Below are positions 1 to 11,428 of a stretch of DNA of 64,000 nt, one piece after another. The stretch is from Lactobacillus paragasseri. GTDB lineage: Bacteria > Bacillota > Bacilli > Lactobacillales > Lactobacillaceae. A model generated the notes under the pieces. That model saw only the letters and a list, made by a program, of their open reading frames with translations. It made no database searches and was not told the DNA's origin. The translations under genes and the position numbers were made by a program. Position 1 is the first letter of the stretch. Each line of letters starts with the position of its first letter. The stretch is taken from positions 310,001 to 374,000 of the forward strand of contig NZ_AP018549.1 in the NCBI RefSeq assembly GCF_003584685.1, read 5' to 3'.

Positions 1-222
1 GATAAATTACAGGTTATTTTCAATAATCGTGCTAGTGAAGAATTAGAAGGGCCAAATATTTTTAAGGCATTAGAACATGTGTCGTTAAGAGCTAGGATTA
101 ATATGGATCCACAAAAGAGAATGAATGTCATGCTTGAACTTAAAAAAAAGATGAGCACTAGACAATTATTTAATGAATTACATGTATTTTTGGCAGCGGC
201 GAGCGATATTGTTCAAAGATAG
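1..222 (+). CDS. mfd: Mfd C-terminal end (partial)
   Basis: Open reading frame entering from the left edge; the last 73 codons end in TAG at 220-222. The peptide runs from a segment reading LQVIFNNRASEELEGPN to SDIVQR. It resembles the extreme C-terminal domain of the transcription-repair coupling factor Mfd, which displaces stalled RNA polymerase and recruits UvrA. The catalytic helicase part lies outside the window. Position immediately before the S4-domain gene and divIC fits the mfd-yabO-divIC order of lactobacilli. The assignment rests on context and end-of-protein similarity, not on a catalytic motif. Confidence 0.72.
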   Translation, partial: DKLQVIFNNRASEELEGPNIFKALEHVSLRARINMDPQKRMNVMLELKKKMSTRQLFNELHVFLAAASDIVQR

Positions 223-235
223 AGAGGAAAATAAA

Positions 236-478
236 ATGAGAATCGATAAGTTTTTAAAAGTATCTAGATTAGTTAAGAGACGTACAGTTGCTAAAGAAAT
301 GGCAGATCAAGGGAGAGTAAAAGTTAATGATCGAGTAGTTAAATCCAGTTATGACGTAAAAGTCGGTGATGTTATTGAAATCGGATTCGGTACGAAACAA
401 TTGAAAGCTCGTGTACTTGACTTGAGAGAAACGACTAAGAAGGCTGAAGCAAGCGATTTGTATGAGCTAATTGATTAA
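236..478 (+). CDS. S4-domain RNA-binding protein, YabO/RqcP-like
   Basis: 80-residue basic protein consisting of one S4 fold: MRIDKFLKVSRLVKRRT, then the conserved turn DQGRVKVNDRVVK and the strand DVIEIGFG. In Firmicutes YabO (RqcP) binds the 50S subunit with RqcH in ribosome-associated quality control; that function is inferred from family and location. ATG 236 is chosen over an in-frame ATG at 173, which lies inside mfd. It has an AGAGAGGAAA ribosome-binding site and gives the usual family length. It begins 13 bases after mfd and precedes divIC. Confidence 0.85.
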   Translation: MRIDKFLKVSRLVKRRTVAKEMADQGRVKVNDRVVKSSYDVKVGDVIEIGFGTKQLKARVLDLRETTKKAEASDLYELID

Positions 479-498
479 TGACAAGGGAAGAGTAAGGT

Positions 499-527
499 GT
501 TATATTAATAACAAGTGGTGATATAAT
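499..527 (+). promoter_or_regulatory. possible divIC promoter with short inverted repeat
   Basis: TATAAT at 522-527 is preceded by TGA, giving an extended -10. No good -35 is seen. The region about 17 bases upstream carries GTTAT-ATTA-ATAAC, a short inverted repeat. This would give divIC its own start site 40 bases upstream of its ATG. Confidence 0.4.
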
Positions 528-566
528 TAAGATTTAGAATGTAAACGAAAAGGCAGGGACACGCGT

Positions 567-944
567 ATGCAGAGAGGGCCACGACTTTATAATGCCTTAA
601 GCGATGAAGAACGCTTGGCGCGCTTACGGCGCAAAGCAGCTAGGAAAGAAAAAGAAGTTCATCGCGTTCGGCGAAACCGAATTGTTGCTTGTTTTGCAAT
701 TGCAATTTTAATTTTTGGACTACAGTTAATTATGGTCCATGTACAAACGGGTAGAATTAATAGTCAAATTCAAACGAATAAGACAGAGTTAAACCAAGTT
801 AATAAAACTAATAAAAAATTAAAGGCGCAAGTGGCAGATCTGAAAGATCCTGATTATGTGGCTAAAGTAATACGTTATAAGTTCTACTATTCTAAATCTG
901 GCGAATCAATATATACTCTTCCTGATAAAGAGGAGGATTATTAG
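567..944 (+). CDS. divIC: Cell division protein DivIC (FtsB-like)
   Basis: 125-residue bitopic protein. A basic cytoplasmic N-terminus (about residues 1-45, rich in Arg and Lys) is followed by one hydrophobic segment (about 47-66). A short extracytoplasmic coiled coil (INSQIQTNKTELNQVNK...) leads to the typical end with DPDYVAKVIRYKFYY. DivIC/FtsB joins FtsL and DivIB in the septal complex that activates wall synthesis at the division site. The stop overlaps the GTG of the next gene by one base, so the two are translationally coupled. Assignment by architecture and by position between yabO and the S1-domain gene. Confidence 0.88.
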   Translation: MQRGPRLYNALSDEERLARLRRKAARKEKEVHRVRRNRIVACFAIAILIFGLQLIMVHVQTGRINSQIQTNKTELNQVNKTNKKLKAQVADLKDPDYVAKVIRYKFYYSKSGESIYTLPDKEEDY

Positions 945-1300
945 TGAAATTTCCAATTGGATTAAGACTTAATGCTAAAGTTAACAATATTACTAAACTT
1001 GGGATTTTTGTGACTTTACCGCACCATCATCATGGCTTGATTTTTCATAAAGATTTTGGTGATAAGTGGGAAAGTGCTAGGAACAAGTACAGTATTGGAG
1101 ATGAGATCAGGGTAGTTATTATCAATAATCGTGAGGGAAAGCTTTCGCTCTCTCTGAGTCAAGTAAATAATCCTGATCTGATTGATCCGACTAATGAATT
1201 TAAAGATAGTAAAGACTTTACTCCTTTAGCAAAGCTAGTAGAAAGTTCTACAAAGAAAATAGCAGATTTAAAGAATTCAATTGAGTTAAGTGACCAGTAA
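944..1300 (+). CDS. S1-domain RNA-binding protein (YabR-like)
   Basis: 118-residue protein. The first 75 residues form one S1 OB-fold (GLRLNAKVNNITKLGIFV ... GDEIRVVIINNREGKLSLSL). The remainder is a polar tail. Such YabR-type proteins follow divIC in many Firmicutes and are presumed RNA binders; no enzyme activity is expected. It starts at GTG 944, overlapping the divIC stop. A terminator-like hairpin overlaps its stop codon, so tilS transcription may be reduced by attenuation. Confidence 0.82.
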   Translation: MKFPIGLRLNAKVNNITKLGIFVTLPHHHHGLIFHKDFGDKWESARNKYSIGDEIRVVIINNREGKLSLSLSQVNNPDLIDPTNEFKDSKDFTPLAKLVESSTKKIADLKNSIELSDQ

Positions 1301-1313
1301 AGGTCACTTTTTT
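1289..1313 (+). terminator. hairpin and T-tract over yabR stop
   Basis: AGTGACC (1289-1295), loop AGTAAA, GGTCACT (1302-1308), then a run of six T. The left arm lies in the last codons of the S1-domain gene. Only 8 bases separate the T-run from the tilS ATG, so it is probably a partial terminator or attenuator. Confidence 0.6.
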
Positions 1314-1321
1314 ATTTAACA

Positions 1322-2617
1322 ATGACAGAATTTACAAATTTTTTTACTAAAAATAATATTGAAATTAAAAATAAAAAGTTCTTGTTAGCTGCAAGTGGTG
1401 GACCTGATTCAGTGGCATTATTCCATATGTTAGTTAACTTCTTACCTGATCCTTCAGAACAGTTAATTGTGGCACATTTGGATCATTGTCTAAGAAAAGA
1501 TAGTTATTTAGAAAGTGAGTTACTACAAAGATTAACCACTGCTTTTAAAGTAAAACTAATAGAAAAAAGCTGGCCCCTTGCGCTTCATCCTCAAACTGGT
1601 ATTGAAGCAAGGGCGCGTGAGTTTCGCTATGCATTTTTAGCCAATACCGGGAAAAAATATCAGGTTGATTACTTGTTAACAGCACATCATGGCGATGATT
1701 TAATTGAAAATATTTTACTCAAATTTATTCGTTCAGGGGATGTAGCTGAAATGAATAGTCTTCAGGTCGTAGGAAATTTTAACTCTATGAAGCTATTACG
1801 GCCGTTAATTAAGTATTCAAAAGATCAGTTGTTAGAATATGATAAGCAGAATGACTTAGACTATATTGAAGACGAGACTAATTTTGAAGATGATACTTTA
1901 AGAAATCGTTTAAGGCATCATGTTGTTCCTTTATTGAAAAAAGAAACGAATCATTTAGTTGAAAATGCCTATCGTTTTAGCGAAAGTGCAGCGCTACTTT
2001 CAGACTGTCAAAGTAGCTTTTTTGAAAGTTTGATTTTAACTGTTAGCTTTGGTAAAGCTTTACAAGGTAGGAAATCAGATCTAATAGACTTAAATAAAAA
2101 TCAGTTAGCAGCTTTTTTTGATTATCTAATTTATAAAAAGTGGCATCAACGAGTTCACTTTGATGAAATTAGGTGGAGCAAAAATGCAACTTTTAACAAA
2201 GAAAATTTTCAATTAATTTTTTATCAAGATTATTATTACTTGATAAATAGAAACCAGTTAACGCCAATTGACGTTAATAAAAAGAAAATTAAGCTCGATG
2301 AAAAGTTTTCTTTAAACGGAAAAGAATACATGATTTCAAATGATAAAAAACTGGGCAACTTAGTTGGATATTTCTATGGAGCAAAAAGTGATTTCTTAGA
2401 GGTGGGAAGTTTACCTCAGGGAAGCAAATTAAGACTAGCTGATGGCAGGCAAACAAAAGCTAAGAAAAAATTTGCGGAGAATGGAATTCCTTTGATATTA
2501 AGGCCGTATTGTCTAACTATTTGGCAAGGAAAAAATCCAGTTTATGTTGAAAATGTCTATCAAAATCAAGAATATAATCCAGATTTTATTCGATATAATG
2601 TATATATTTATCTTTAA
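1322..2617 (+). CDS. tilS: tRNA(Ile)-lysidine synthase TilS
   Basis: 431 residues. The N-terminal PP-loop SGGPDSVALFH (about 25-35) binds ATP. Motifs HLDHCLR and TAHHGDD, and a C-terminal domain, complete the TilS layout. The enzyme converts C34 of the AUA-reading tRNA-Ile to lysidine and is normally essential. ATG 1322 is the only start between the in-frame upstream stop and the PP-loop. It has no convincing Shine-Dalgarno; the nearest AAAGG (1299-1303) lies within the upstream hairpin. ftsH follows directly, without the hpt gene that separates tilS and ftsH in B. subtilis. Confidence 0.93.
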   Translation: MTEFTNFFTKNNIEIKNKKFLLAASGGPDSVALFHMLVNFLPDPSEQLIVAHLDHCLRKDSYLESELLQRLTTAFKVKLIEKSWPLALHPQTGIEARAREFRYAFLANTGKKYQVDYLLTAHHGDDLIENILLKFIRSGDVAEMNSLQVVGNFNSMKLLRPLIKYSKDQLLEYDKQNDLDYIEDETNFEDDTLRNRLRHHVVPLLKKETNHLVENAYRFSESAALLSDCQSSFFESLILTVSFGKALQGRKSDLIDLNKNQLAAFFDYLIYKKWHQRVHFDEIRWSKNATFNKENFQLIFYQDYYYLINRNQLTPIDVNKKKIKLDEKFSLNGKEYMISNDKKLGNLVGYFYGAKSDFLEVGSLPQGSKLRLADGRQTKAKKKFAENGIPLILRPYCLTIWQGKNPVYVENVYQNQEYNPDFIRYNVYIYL

Positions 2618-2652
2618 GTTTGTGCAAAGTTCTATGGTAAAAGCGTAATTTG

Positions 2653-2661
2653 TGGTAAAAT
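2653..2661 (+). promoter_or_regulatory. extended -10 of ftsH
   Basis: TGGTAAAAT, a TG-extended -10 element with no good -35, 40 bases before the ftsH ATG. The same nonamer recurs at 48652 and 49889 ahead of other genes. Confidence 0.45.
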
Positions 2662-2700
2662 CGTTGGAGTAATTCCAAGAAGTGTCGCGGAGGTTTATAG

Positions 2701-4827
2701 ATGAAAAATAGAAGAAATAGACTGCTTTCTAACGGTCTTTTCTATATCATAGTATTCGTGATCCTCTTGGCTGGAATCAATTGGGCTGTGGGTGGCTCAG
2801 GTAGTAATGGTTCCACAGAAAATATCCGTTATTCTCAATTAGTAAAAGATTTAAAAGCGGGTAAAGTCAAGAGTATCAATGTACAACCATCGAATGGTGT
2901 ATATACGGTTACTGGATCTTATAAGAAAGCTCAAAAGTCAAAGAATCAAAATAATACTGGATTTGGACTTATTCCAAGTTCACAAAGTAGTAGTGAAGTA
3001 ACTCGTTTCAGTACTACGATGCTTCAAAATGACTCAATGGTTAAGACAGTTTCAGATCTTGCTCAAAAGAGCGGAGCATCAATTTCTGGACAAGGTGAAT
3101 CTCAATCTGGAACCTGGATTTCTACTATTGTCATGCTTGTTCCAACTTTGATTTTTATTGTCATGCTTTGGATGATGATGAACCAAGGTGGACAGGGTCG
3201 TGGTGGCGGCATGATGAACTTTGGAAAATCTCATGTTAAGCCACAAGATCCAAGTAAAAATAAGGTTAGATTCTCAGATGTAGCTGGTGAAGAAGAAGAA
3301 AAGCAAGAGTTAGTTGAAATTGTTGAATTCTTAAAGAATCCAGCAAAATATACTAAATTAGGTGCTAGAATTCCGGCTGGTGTTCTTCTCGAGGGTCCTC
3401 CTGGTACTGGTAAAACTTTACTTGCCCGTGCGGTTGCTGGTGAAGCTGGCGTACCATTTTATTCAATTTCTGGTTCAGACTTTGTTGAAATGTTTGTCGG
3501 TGTTGGTGCATCTCGTGTACGTGACTTATTTGAAACAGCTAAGAAGAATGCCCCAAGTATCATTTTCATTGATGAAATTGATGCCGTTGGACGTAAACGT
3601 GGCAATGGTGTTAGCGGTGGTCATGATGAAAGAGAACAGACTTTGAACCAACTATTGGTTGAGATGGATGGTTTCGAAGGTGATGAAGGTGTCATTGTTA
3701 TGGCAGCTACTAACCGTTCAGATGTTCTTGATCCGGCACTTCTTCGTCCTGGCCGTTTTGACCGTAAGGTTTTAGTTGGTCGTCCAGATGTTAAAGGACG
3801 TGAAGCTATCTTAAAAGTTCATGCTAAGAATAAACCTTTAGCACCAGATGTCGACTTAAAAGAAGTAGCACGCCAAACTCCTGGTTTTGTGGGTGCTGAT
3901 CTTGAAAATGTTTTAAACGAAGCTGCTTTAGTTGCTGCTCGTCGTAATAAGACTGAAATTACAGCATCTGATATTGATGAAGCAGAAGACCGCGTTATTG
4001 CAGGACCAGCTAAGAAAGACACTGTTATTTCTCCTGAAGAAAGAAAGCGTGTTGCATACCATGAAGCAGGACACGCAATCGTTGGTTTAGTCCTTAGCGA
4101 TTCTAGAACCGTTCGTAAAGTTACGATTGTACCTAGAGGTCGTGCTGGTGGATATAACATTATGCTTCCAAAAGAGGATGAAAATATCATCACTAAGAAG
4201 CAATTAATGGAACAAGTTGCTGGTTTAATGGGTGGTCGTGCTGGTGAAGAAGTAGTTGTTGGTGATAAATCTACGGGTGCTTCAAACGACTTTGAACAAG
4301 CCACTAACATTGCTCGTGGTATGGTTACTCAATATGGTATGACTGATGTTGGTATGACTGAGCTTGAATCTCCAAGTATGCAATCACCTTATGGAACTAA
4401 GCCATACAGTGAAGCTACAGCTGCTAAGATCGATGAAGCAGTTAAAGAAATTCTTGATGAAGGTCACAAACAAGCCGTTGATATCATTAAGAGCCACCGT
4501 GAAACTCACAAGATTATTGCAGAAGCATTGCTCAAGTATGAAACTTTAAACGAAAAGCAAATTCTTTCATTATTCAAGACTGGTAAAATGCCAGAAAATG
4601 ATGAGAATGAATTTCCAAGTGAATCTAAGGCTTCAACTTATGAAGAAGCAAAAGCTGCAATGGAAAAGAAGGATCAACAAAGAGAAGAAACTGAAAATAA
4701 GGATGACAAAGAAGACGTTCATCCACTTCCTGATGATCATAAGAATATTGACGATATTCCACTTAATCCACCATCTGAAAAGAAAGATTCTGACGAACAC
4801 AATTCAGATGAAAACGAGGATAGGTAA
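2701..4827 (+). CDS. ftsH: ATP-dependent zinc metalloprotease FtsH
   Basis: 708-residue membrane AAA+ protease that degrades misassembled membrane proteins and short-lived regulators. Membrane segments lie near residues 12-30 and 138-160, with an extracytoplasmic domain between. Walker A GPPGTGKT is near 231, Walker B IIFIDEID and the SRH region follow, and the zinc site HEAGH is near 453. About 70 C-terminal residues form an acidic, Lys/Glu/Asp-rich tail, probably disordered. The start has a strong GCGGAGG site. A terminator follows the gene. Confidence 0.97.
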   Translation: MKNRRNRLLSNGLFYIIVFVILLAGINWAVGGSGSNGSTENIRYSQLVKDLKAGKVKSINVQPSNGVYTVTGSYKKAQKSKNQNNTGFGLIPSSQSSSEVTRFSTTMLQNDSMVKTVSDLAQKSGASISGQGESQSGTWISTIVMLVPTLIFIVMLWMMMNQGGQGRGGGMMNFGKSHVKPQDPSKNKVRFSDVAGEEEEKQELVEIVEFLKNPAKYTKLGARIPAGVLLEGPPGTGKTLLARAVAGEAGVPFYSISGSDFVEMFVGVGASRVRDLFETAKKNAPSIIFIDEIDAVGRKRGNGVSGGHDEREQTLNQLLVEMDGFEGDEGVIVMAATNRSDVLDPALLRPGRFDRKVLVGRPDVKGREAILKVHAKNKPLAPDVDLKEVARQTPGFVGADLENVLNEAALVAARRNKTEITASDIDEAEDRVIAGPAKKDTVISPEERKRVAYHEAGHAIVGLVLSDSRTVRKVTIVPRGRAGGYNIMLPKEDENIITKKQLMEQVAGLMGGRAGEEVVVGDKSTGASNDFEQATNIARGMVTQYGMTDVGMTELESPSMQSPYGTKPYSEATAAKIDEAVKEILDEGHKQAVDIIKSHRETHKIIAEALLKYETLNEKQILSLFKTGKMPENDENEFPSESKASTYEEAKAAMEKKDQQREETENKDDKEDVHPLPDDHKNIDDIPLNPPSEKKDSDEHNSDENEDR

Positions 4828-4853
4828 GAGTTTATTGTAAGAGTAATGTTTAT

Positions 4854-4899
4854 ACTCCTTTCTAATACTGAAATTACAGATTTTAGAAAGGAGTTTTTT
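4854..4899 (+). terminator. ftsH terminator containing the next gene's Shine-Dalgarno
   Basis: Stem of 12 perfect pairs: ACTCCTTTCTAA (4854-4865) with TTAGAAAGGAGT (4883-4894), followed by T's to 4899. The 3' arm contains GAAAGGAG, the only ribosome-binding site available to the membrane protein gene that starts at 4898 or 4910. The same hairpin therefore both ends ftsH transcripts and would hide that site in read-through RNA. Confidence 0.85.
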
Positions 4900-7609
4900 G
4901 GTATTAAGAATGAAATATTTAAGTAAAAAAGACAAAAAGATTTTAAAATTAAGCTTAATAAGTTGTTTGACAACTATAGTGCTCTTTTTCCTTTTATCTA
5001 CTTTCACTGATTGTAATCCAATCTTTGGAGGAGTATTGTACGGAGGAGATTTACCTAATCAGTACTTATCTTTCTTTCAATACTATCGTCATTTAGTTTT
5101 AGGAAATTGGGCTAGTGCTGGGTATACTTTTTCTAATGGACTAGGTGGAGATATGGCTGGTAACATTGCTTACTATGTCTTAAGTCCGTTAAATTTTATA
5201 GTTTTTCTTTTTCCTGCAAATAAAATCAATATTGCCGTTTATGTAATAATCCTGCTTAAGCTAGGTTTGATGAGTGGTACATTTACTTGGCTTATTTTAA
5301 AATGGTTTAACTTTAAATATCAGGCCTATGCAATTTTTTTAGGAATTGCGTATAGTTTAAGTGGCTATTCAGTTGCTTATGCTGGAAATGTCATGTGGTT
5401 TGATGGATTAATTTTGTTGCCTTTAATCACTTATGCTTTGGTTAGAGGAATCAAGACTAATAAATGGCTCGCGTATAGTATCTTACTGGCTTGTGCCATT
5501 ATATTTAATTACTATATTGGTTACATGATTTGTATTTTTATGGTAATTATTTTCCTAGCATATACAATCAATAATTTTAAAGACATAAGACTATTTTTCC
5601 ACCAATTCTTGAATTTTGCGATCAGTTCAATTATTAGTGGTTTAATTAGTGCAATAGTCCTATTACCAACTCTATTTAATCTCTCAAGTAATAAATTAGC
5701 ACAGTCGGATTTTAATTCAGATTTTAATATTAAGCTACTTATTACTGGGGGAAAAACAGTATCAAGACTGTTTATTGGGGATACTTACAATGATTGGCCG
5801 CCAATTTTTGTAGGTACATTAGCTGCTATAATTTTTATTATCTACTTTATTGATTCTCGTAATTCAGTTAAAGCTAGAATTACTAATCTGATAATTGGAA
5901 TTATGTTTGTCTTAAGCATTATCGTGCGTCCGTTATACTTATTCTGGCATGGTGGACAACAAACTATTGCTTATCCTTATCGGTTTAGTTTTTTAATCGT
6001 ATTTTGGATTTTGCTTTTAGCAGCAAAAGAGCTGTCATATCAAGACTTTAAGAGAAAAGATAGAATTATAGCTACCACTATTTATTTATTGCTGAGTTTG
6101 ATGACTGTATATATTCGTCGTCGAATTGGACCAAATAATTTTTATGAATGGATAGCCGTAGCTTTAGTACTTCTCTTTGGACTATTAATCTACTTTTCAA
6201 ATAAAAACTTCGTTCGAATTATTCTAATATTAGTTGGACTAGTCGAATTATCGGGAAACGCATATACTGGCCTTAGCCATCTTGGAATGAAGAGTGATTA
6301 CTATCCTAGATACGTTGCAGAAAATAATGAAATAATTTCGAAGATCCCAGCAGCTGATAAGACAGGTAGAATCGCTAAAAATTATGAACTAAATAATGAT
6401 CGCGGTGAAGGATATACTTTTAATTATCGTGGGGTAGAAGAATTTTCATCCAATAATGATTCACGAATTAGTAGTTTGATGACTGATTTAGGATTTTCAA
6501 CATTTAGATACTTCTATTATTATCAAACTGGTACTGTAGTTACTGATGCTATTTTTAATGTTAAGAGCTTTATTAACAGTTCTTTGACTAATCAAAGCAT
6601 TTCACCAGAATATGTTAACTATGGTTTAAGAGATGATTTAAAAACTAGACCAGTTATTTTAAAACAGGGCGATAAAACTGTGTATCGAAATGAAACACTT
6701 CCATTTGCCTTTGCTGGTAATTTATCCAATAAATTAAAGTTTAAAGATGAAAATCCTGTCTATAATCAAAACTTAGTTTTAAATTCTTTGACCCAATCTA
6801 AATCAAATGTGTTGGATTATAGTACTAAAAAGGCTCGAATTACAACAAATAACTTGTCAGTGAAATATGGTACAGTAAAGTATCATGTCATAAAGAAACA
6901 TAAGAAGATTACTAAACGTACTGAACAAAAATATTTCACAATTAAAAGATATGATAAAGAGCGTCCTGGTACGATGAGTTTCACCTATGATAATCTGAAA
7001 CCTAACCAAGTGGGATATATTCGATTTAGCAAAAATTTGATGCAATTAGTACTTCCTTTAAATAATTATCAATGGAATAAAAATCCTGATTATCGTCCTC
7101 CATTTAGTTTGACTATAAACGGTAAACAAGTTCAACTTCAAGAATATACAGATCAACTAATTGGCGTTCAAGCCGATAAGAATGGAAAAGTTGATATTAA
7201 AATGACCATAGATGGAAAAGGCGGCAAGTTCATTCTCAAATACCCTAAATTTGTGAATATCGACTTTTCAGCTTTGCATGATAAAGTCAAAAAAGCTCGT
7301 AACAGAGAAATGAAATTTACAAGCTTTAAAGATGGATATGTAGCTGGTAAAGTTACAATTGATAAAAGTCAAAACTTAGTGACTACTATCCCTTATAGTA
7401 AGGGCTGGCAAGCTAAAGTAGACGGAAAACCAGTTAAAATTAATCGTACATTGGGTGTATTTATTGGATTAAAGATGAAACCAGGAACTCATCAAATTAC
7501 ATTGAAATATAGAACCCCAGGTGTATTAGTAGGTGCTATCTTGAGCATTATTGGTATTATTTCCTTAATTGTATTTACTTTATTTTTAAAGAAAAATAAG
7601 AAAGATTAA
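4898..7609 (+). CDS. YfhO-family multi-pass membrane protein
   Basis: About 900 residues. The N-terminal half contains a dozen or more hydrophobic helices, with the family-typical segments SNGLGGDMAGNIAYY and GYSVAYAGNVMWFDG. Next comes a long polar beta-rich extracellular region (about 450-860). One C-terminal helix and a lysine tail (FLKKNKKD) close the protein. YfhO proteins resemble GT-C-type glycosyltransferases; B. subtilis YfhO is linked to sugar decoration of lipoteichoic acid. The substrate here is unknown. TTG 4898 lies 4 bases after GGAG. ATG 4910 is the alternative start but is 16 bases from any site. Confidence 0.85.
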   Translation: MVLRMKYLSKKDKKILKLSLISCLTTIVLFFLLSTFTDCNPIFGGVLYGGDLPNQYLSFFQYYRHLVLGNWASAGYTFSNGLGGDMAGNIAYYVLSPLNFIVFLFPANKINIAVYVIILLKLGLMSGTFTWLILKWFNFKYQAYAIFLGIAYSLSGYSVAYAGNVMWFDGLILLPLITYALVRGIKTNKWLAYSILLACAIIFNYYIGYMICIFMVIIFLAYTINNFKDIRLFFHQFLNFAISSIISGLISAIVLLPTLFNLSSNKLAQSDFNSDFNIKLLITGGKTVSRLFIGDTYNDWPPIFVGTLAAIIFIIYFIDSRNSVKARITNLIIGIMFVLSIIVRPLYLFWHGGQQTIAYPYRFSFLIVFWILLLAAKELSYQDFKRKDRIIATTIYLLLSLMTVYIRRRIGPNNFYEWIAVALVLLFGLLIYFSNKNFVRIILILVGLVELSGNAYTGLSHLGMKSDYYPRYVAENNEIISKIPAADKTGRIAKNYELNNDRGEGYTFNYRGVEEFSSNNDSRISSLMTDLGFSTFRYFYYYQTGTVVTDAIFNVKSFINSSLTNQSISPEYVNYGLRDDLKTRPVILKQGDKTVYRNETLPFAFAGNLSNKLKFKDENPVYNQNLVLNSLTQSKSNVLDYSTKKARITTNNLSVKYGTVKYHVIKKHKKITKRTEQKYFTIKRYDKERPGTMSFTYDNLKPNQVGYIRFSKNLMQLVLPLNNYQWNKNPDYRPPFSLTINGKQVQLQEYTDQLIGVQADKNGKVDIKMTIDGKGGKFILKYPKFVNIDFSALHDKVKKARNREMKFTSFKDGYVAGKVTIDKSQNLVTTIPYSKGWQAKVDGKPVKINRTLGVFIGLKMKPGTHQITLKYRTPGVLVGAILSIIGIISLIVFTLFLKKNKKD

Positions 7610-7617
7610 TTGATTAG

Positions 7618-7657
7618 ATACACTTCTCGATGCTTGTTTTGGAGAAGTGTATTTTTT
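7618..7657 (+). terminator. terminator of the YfhO-family gene
   Basis: ATACACTTCTC (7618-7628) pairs with GAGAAGTGTAT (7642-7652), with a T-tract to about 7657. Perfect 11-base stem. Confidence 0.88.
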
Positions 7658-7667
7658 AAGTAGGTAA

Positions 7668-7787
7668 AAATTCAGTAATATCGACAGTATTAAATTGCTT
7701 ATTGGCGCTGTAACAAGTATCATAGGTATAATCCTACTAGTGGTATTTAATTTTTTTGAAAAAGAAAAAGTATTAGTCAAAAAGTAA
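7668..7787 (+). pseudogene. C-terminal remnant of a second YfhO-family gene
   Basis: A 39-codon open stretch between stops (TAA 7665-7667 and TAA 7785-7787) with no start codon or ribosome-binding site. It encodes KLLIGAVTSIIGIILLVVF followed by NFFEKEK. The intact gene upstream ends VLVGAILSIIGIISLIVF then TLFLKKNK. By eye 14 of 27 positions are identical and the helix plus charged tail correspond. It is most simply the last helix of a deleted tandem paralogue. A weak terminator follows, as expected for the end of a former gene. Confidence 0.7.
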
Positions 7788-7815
7788 AGTCTATGTTTTA
7801 TAGGCTTTATTTTTT
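7786..7815 (+). terminator. terminator behind the YfhO remnant
   Basis: AAAGTCTAT (7786-7794) pairs with ATAGGCTTT (7800-7808) with one G-T pair, followed by ATTTTTT. It probably belonged to the lost paralogue and lies just upstream of hslO. Confidence 0.6.
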
Positions 7816-7829
7816 AGGGGAAAGAAAAA

Positions 7830-8705
7830 ATGAAAGATTATTTAGTAAAAGCAATTGATAAAACTAAAAACTTACGATTGATTACAGTTAATGCCAAAGG
7901 TCTTGTTGGTGAAGCGCAAAAAAGACATGATACATGGAGCGCATCGTCAGCTGTACTTGGTAGAACTTTAATTGGCGGTCTGCTTTTATCAGCAGCCTTA
8001 TTGAAAGATAAAGATGAATTGACAGTTAGATTACTAGGCAACGGTCCAGTAGGAGCAACTGTTGTAACAGCAAAAGCTGACTTGACTATTAAGGGGTATA
8101 TACAAAATCCGCATATTGCTCTTCCTCCTAAGAAAGATGGACATATTGATGTAGCAAGAGCTGTTGGTGAAGGTTGGCTTGAAGTAACCAAAGATCAAGG
8201 CCTAAAAGAACCTTATACCGGTCAGGTTCCAATTGTTAGTGGAGAAATTGCGGAAGATTTTACATATTATTTAGCAAAATCTGAACAAATTCCTTCAGCT
8301 GTTGGCTTGTCTGTTTTTGTTGAACCAAACAATAGTATCGGAGCTGCGGGCGGTTTTGTATTACAAGCATTGCCAGGAGCAACTGACGAACAATTAGCTC
8401 AAGTAGAAAAGAGAATTAAAGCTCTTCCGAATCTTTCAACTTTATTCCTAGATGGAATGACACCTGAAAATCTAGCCGAAAGGATCCTAGGAACTGATTG
8501 CAAGATTTTGGCTAAAGAAGATGTTGCGTTTTCCTGTGATTGCTCAAAAGAAAAATACAGCAAAATTTTAGCTACACTTAAGCCAGGACAACTAAAAGAA
8601 ATGATTGAAAAGGATCACGGTGCAGAATTAGTTTGTCGTTTCTGCAAAGAAAAATATCACTTTACTGAAGATGAATTAAAAGATGTCCTTAAGAAGGTAA
8701 ATTAA
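7830..8705 (+). CDS. hslO: Redox-regulated chaperone Hsp33
   Basis: 291 residues, the usual Hsp33 length. The N-terminal domain has the substrate-binding core (VGEAQKRHDTWSASSAVLGR). The C-terminal zinc switch has CxC near 236-238 (SCDCSKE) and CxxC near 268-271 (CRFC). Under oxidation the cysteines release zinc, the protein unfolds and dimerises and then holds unfolding proteins. The start has AGGGGAAAG upstream. hslO-dus-lysS is a conserved Firmicute cluster. Confidence 0.96.
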   Translation: MKDYLVKAIDKTKNLRLITVNAKGLVGEAQKRHDTWSASSAVLGRTLIGGLLLSAALLKDKDELTVRLLGNGPVGATVVTAKADLTIKGYIQNPHIALPPKKDGHIDVARAVGEGWLEVTKDQGLKEPYTGQVPIVSGEIAEDFTYYLAKSEQIPSAVGLSVFVEPNNSIGAAGGFVLQALPGATDEQLAQVEKRIKALPNLSTLFLDGMTPENLAERILGTDCKILAKEDVAFSCDCSKEKYSKILATLKPGQLKEMIEKDHGAELVCRFCKEKYHFTEDELKDVLKKVN

Positions 8706-8764
8706 AGTGGTGTGTAGTAGATAGTTTTGCTATGATATTAGGGTATTTGAAAGGATGAGCAAGT

Positions 8765-11328
<2,564 letters not shown>

Positions 11329-11334
11329 TTTAAA

Positions 11335-11358
11335 AAATAGGCTGTCTTTGAAGATGGT
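11335..11358 (+). terminator. lysS terminator
   Basis: AAATAGGCTGTCTT and AAGATGGTCTATTT pair with several G-T wobbles around a TG loop, followed by a T-run to 11358. Confidence 0.75.
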
Positions 11359-11388
11359 CTATTTTTTTGATTTTTTCAGAAAAAGTAC

Positions 11389-11416
11389 TTGCAATCGAAT
11401 GATGTTTTGCTATACT
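11389..11416 (+). promoter_or_regulatory. tRNA promoter
   Basis: TTGCAA (11389-11394), 16-base spacer, TATACT (11411-11416) with TGC just before it. A strong extended -10 promoter 13 bases upstream of tRNA-Gly. Confidence 0.82.
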
Positions 11417-11428
11417 AGTAAATGTACT

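Noticed and set aside
3819-4310. 163-codon open frame on the minus strand inside ftsH
   Set aside because: Antisense to a strongly conserved FtsH region; Ser/Pro/Ala-rich translation, no ribosome-binding site, no known motif.
7838-8191. 117-codon minus-strand frame inside hslO
   Set aside because: Shadow of hslO; no start signal and no plausible protein features.
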